From positions 1 to 14,143 of the forward strand of contig JAPXLT010000107.1 in NCBI GenBank assembly GCA_033809415.1: a DNA stretch of 14,143 bases, written 5' to 3'. This document shows, piece by piece, positions 12,901-14,143 of the stretch. The DNA is from JAQVUB01 sp033809415 (GTDB lineage: Bacteria > Verrucomicrobiota > Lentisphaeria > Oligosphaerales > Oligosphaeraceae). The notes beneath the pieces are model-generated. The model was not told the origin of the DNA and did no database searches. It saw only the letters and a list, made by a program, of their open reading frames with translations. Position numbers and translations under genes: made by a program. Position 1 is the first letter of the stretch. Every line of letters begins with the position of its first letter.

Positions 12901-13833
12901 ATAGCCGCCCAGGTTGACGAATTGTTTTCCCGAAGCAAAATAGGGATTGGGAAGCAGGTTTCTGCACGGGCTGGCTGGTAATGTCAGCTGATCCGCGCAC
13001 TGAAAATCAATGCCGCCGGGGACTTTCTTGGCTTTGGCACCAAAATTCAGCATGTCAATGACATAGCGTTGTTCCTTGCCGTTCGGGAGGGTCATATAGA
13101 AAGACTCTCGCTTTGGATTCTCATTCAAGATGGATGGGCGATCCACTGTGATCATGCAGGAATCTGCCGTCCCGTTGTTCAACGTTATACGGTAATACCG
13201 CCAATTCATCGCCAGACCTTTTTCGTGCAGGCGATGCTTCACCGAACTATAGCTGATACCCTGACCTAAATTGAAAAAATAGCCGTTGAGATTTTGATTT
13301 GGGCGGGAATTCATCAGTTTATCGGAGGCCGCATTTCTGAAGATTACTTCCAGCCTGCCATCTGGCAGCAACGTCGATATTTGTTCCCAGGCGACAGGCT
13401 TGTAATCTTCAGGTGCAGCGCTCTTTTCATGATAGGCAGCCAAACCTTTGACAACCAGAGTGCTCGTCTCCTTGTCCAATGTCCTTTCCGTAATACACAA
13501 GGGAGAGCCATCGTAGGTTTTCGTGACGGTACATTTCGAGCAGTTCGTCGCCAGCCAATTTCCATAGGCTGAAGAGAAAGTCATGTAGAAGTCAGCGATT
13601 TTCCGTTCCGCTTCTAAAATGGTGAAATTGCCTGCTCCGGAAAAGATGACCTGTTTGTTGCCAAAGACGAAGGTAGAATTCTCCGTATCAAGATAAGGTG
13701 TTGCCTGCTCTTTTTTATCTGTTGCGGGTTTGGTGGCTTTTGCGGCAAATGGCGGTTCGAAGGCACCTTGAACCGTTGAACAAAACAGAAAAGCAATTAC
13801 TGCACAACCTAAAGTGGATGGGATTAGTCTCAT
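9961..13833 (-). CDS. Secreted modular protein: CBM4/9-like, TIM-barrel hydrolase-like core, CBM9-like C-terminus
   Basis: 1290 residues from the ATG at 13833, chosen because AAAGGG lies 6 nt upstream and the protein then begins with a clean signal peptide (about 1-23, ending STVQG-A); two in-frame starts further upstream add a polar leader. Residues about 40-280 are beta-rich and unassigned. Residues about 290-435 resemble a CBM4/9-type beta sandwich (NLLPNPYF, then GEWQRFEFSL and MQLEAGDKATEF). Residues about 545-880 look like a clan GH-A type (beta/alpha)8 barrel: GIGGEWPEE (Glu688 as possible acid/base) and IIAFPEFMHF (Glu789 as possible nucleophile), about 100 residues apart as expected. 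A beta-rich linker follows. Residues about 1081-1288 match CBM9-like modules (FDATFQAAWTPEQLYIRVAV, NYDVCQIFMDTR, WNFALGVYVADRD). It should act outside the cytoplasm on a polysaccharide or glycoconjugate. No known GH family is recognised with confidence. Confidence 0.78.
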   Translation of the reverse strand: MRLIPSTLGCAVIAFLFCSTVQGAFEPPFAAKATKPATDKKEQATPYLDTENSTFVFGNKQVIFSGAGNFTILEAERKIADFYMTFSSAYGNWLATNCSKCTVTKTYDGSPLCITERTLDKETSTLVVKGLAAYHEKSAAPEDYKPVAWEQISTLLPDGRLEVIFRNAASDKLMNSRPNQNLNGYFFNLGQGISYSSVKHRLHEKGLAMNWRYYRITLNNGTADSCMITVDRPSILNENPKRESFYMTLPNGKEQRYVIDMLNFGAKAKKVPGGIDFQCADQLTLPASPCRNLLPNPYFASGKQFVNLGGYHAFPGQELDLPLATLPVLFGKYSLPAGEYQFASVPADPGTYTFSFYLNGKGTYTAAVGNHEPYKKLGRSSGMYDTKGEWQRFEFSLTSATPGILAPAITFSSGVLDGMQLEAGDKATEFDASALAGKLVADTENGVGFFESGKPQNIALELSTLKTEFKGKVTVTVKNFYRETVLSFEKDLAFRKGHYPLLTIPAPEKGFADGVYTIELKSGAEVSHFRFSVMPFLKNQHATAKIFSPSYGAFWGYVDECSETYLKRLRQIGYGCQGHTPSIGPKVMALYQKYGIIPFDASAAARAPIVRYQKIFPELADKLVTGHVYFGVMDNWYPIWEMVKEKGLLADYRLLGGWNEQYKAKFQEAVKTVLKKNPGRFAYGIGGEWPEEIKGDPHYPDLVLAYFEAVKSVYPDAYPYEQGAANLQIRDGVAEYDRFLGQIKERWPIKLVSGHPYNGDPTEFYDQFMAYLDVLEKHDLKDAIIAFPEFMHFYPYGAPLWDCNPISAEKNSIKSPLSYDLGWTEQMSAAYYARCYLICMIKFKQMICVTSAVTSTANLRLDIDMTPRVSQKVINTLGTLLGNPKKFLDDCSFGTKVRCFVWESEDSTPLAAVWSEDKQLSSGFVPFPKVTFNYSEAQFIDLMGVVRTPEVKGQFQLTPFPYFIRGKKGDNARFLAALKDAEIEGAVRMPCTVSGKVADATAVEYTLTNGRAKEVVGKFTVEGQSFQLLVPAHGSQKITVKVPEVFSPGQVHKLDQQWTLEANGASFNGTFKETVVAIPKFTGDWTKVPAMAFPCYSKTKLDEDRGYPGDFDATFQAAWTPEQLYIRVAVIDDCLTAGDGPGCRWNYDVCQIFMDTRCSARTNGKNVFDDDDYDYALMPTVDGKACQVWRALSPFVQFTLGTAAPKDKQLAPEIPARFTKTENGYVYEAEFPAAYVLPIKLTEGWNFALGVYVADRDKGDGVKQAKSLAIDPKGGCWNKPLNWPIAVLVE

Positions 13834-13866
13834 TGCAAACCCTTTCATCGGGTCGGGGTGTTTTCG

Positions 13867-13872
13867 ATTATA
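13867..13872 (-). promoter_or_regulatory. Candidate -10 box for the 1290-residue gene
   Basis: A perfect TATAAT on the minus strand, 33 bp upstream of the chosen ATG. The -35 partner is poor (TTACAA, 18-bp spacing). Further upstream, ACAGA (13910-13914) and TCTGT (13923-13927) form an inverted repeat that could be a regulator site. Bases 13834-14143 contain no gene. Confidence 0.35.
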
Positions 13873-13990
13873 TGGCGAGCCTGTTAGGGCTTGTAACAAA
13901 TTAACTTTTACAGATCCGATCTTCTGTCGCTCCTTTTAGAGCTTTGGTATCGTAATGCCTCTTCTGTAGTACAGGGTTCAAGGGGATGGG

Positions 13991-14018
13991 GTGCGTAGTG
14001 CGTGGTGCGAAGTGCGTT
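13991..14018 (+). repeat. Four tandem heptamers GTGCGNN
   Basis: GTGCGTA, GTGCGTG, GTGCGAA and GTGCGTT follow without gaps. The first five bases are invariant and the last two vary, so this is a degenerate short tandem repeat like the CCGTCCGTG and ATGGAC arrays elsewhere in the window's spacers. No coding or hairpin role is apparent. Confidence 0.75.
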
Positions 14019-14035
14019 GGAAACGGGTACGGGGG

Positions 14036-14065
14036 CAGGGCGTTTTCATTCATTTTCATGGACAG
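14036..14065 (+). repeat. 30-bp exact repeat, copy 2
   Basis: Identical to 8192-8221. The following 12 bases (TGGCAAAAACGG) still resemble those after copy 1 (GGACAAGAATGG, 8 of 12), then similarity stops. The hexamer array of copy 1 is absent here, so this may be the unexpanded form or a truncated copy. Confidence 0.85.
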
Positions 14066-14109
14066 TGGCAAAAACGGGAAACGAACGGCTGATCGGCGAT
14101 GTTGGAATT

Positions 14110-14143
14110 AGCCCTGAAAGGGCGTGACATACCAGCCCAGGGC
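14110..14143 (+). repeat. Short dispersed repeat (GCCCTGAAAGGGC type), right-edge copy
   Basis: AGCCCTGAAAGGGCGTGACATA matches the copy at 10-30 and contains a 5-bp hairpin with GAA loop (14111-14123). The element continues past the window edge (ACCAGCCCAGGGC follows). Confidence 0.55.

Noticed and set aside
13834..14143. Possible tRNA or small RNA gene at the right edge
   Set aside because: No cloverleaf, T-loop sequence or strong independent promoter-terminator pair could be found; only short repeats are present.

Overview
The window looks like a piece of a Lentisphaerota (Victivallis-like) genome or a close PVC-group relative. The case rests on three things: a DUF1559-type pseudopilin with the FTLIELLVVIAIIAILASM signature, large secreted DUF4838 and CBM9-type proteins, and intergenic spacers full of short degenerate repeats. 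This assignment is an inference from gene content; no rRNA or tRNA gene is present to anchor it.

Left block (about 346-5560, all minus strand). Read in the direction of transcription, the order is: LacI-family regulator (5560-4592), secreted 809-residue DUF4838 protein with a C-terminal CBM9-like module (4530-2101), pseudopilin (2052-1327) and secreted TPR protein (1053-346). Gaps of 61 and 48 bp make the first three a probable operon. The TPR gene follows after 273 bp filled mostly by a dispersed repeat. A promoter-like pair and a LacI-type near-palindrome (AAnCGnTT core) lie just upstream of the regulator, so autoregulation is likely. The block reads as a regulated locus for recognising or degrading a complex glycan at the cell surface.

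Middle block (about 5561-8532). A 1 kb spacer holds repeat elements, an 87-bp imperfect inverted repeat and four perfect 9-bp tandem units. It ends in what looks like a collapsed type I modification (hsdM) gene. The stop of that remnant overlaps the start of an intact AlbA_2/ATPase-domain gene (6573-8042), so this appears to be the leftover of a restriction-modification island. Behind it lie two clusters of 11-bp direct repeats and an array of seven ATGGAC hexamers followed by seven inverted GTCCAT hexamers.

Right block (8533-13833). A cytoplasmic protein of the neutral-ceramidase fold (plus strand) converges on a 1290-residue secreted modular protein (minus strand) with a CBM4/9-like domain, a probable TIM-barrel hydrolase core and a C-terminal CBM9-like domain. 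A hairpin built from the dispersed repeat separates their ends. The last 300 bp before the window edge contain only a promoter candidate and more repeats.

The most unusual signal is the repeat system. Modular elements begin with hairpins that show a compensatory base-pair change between copies. They end in TTCGTTGTTAAAAAA and sit in the same orientation just after the stop codons of three different genes.
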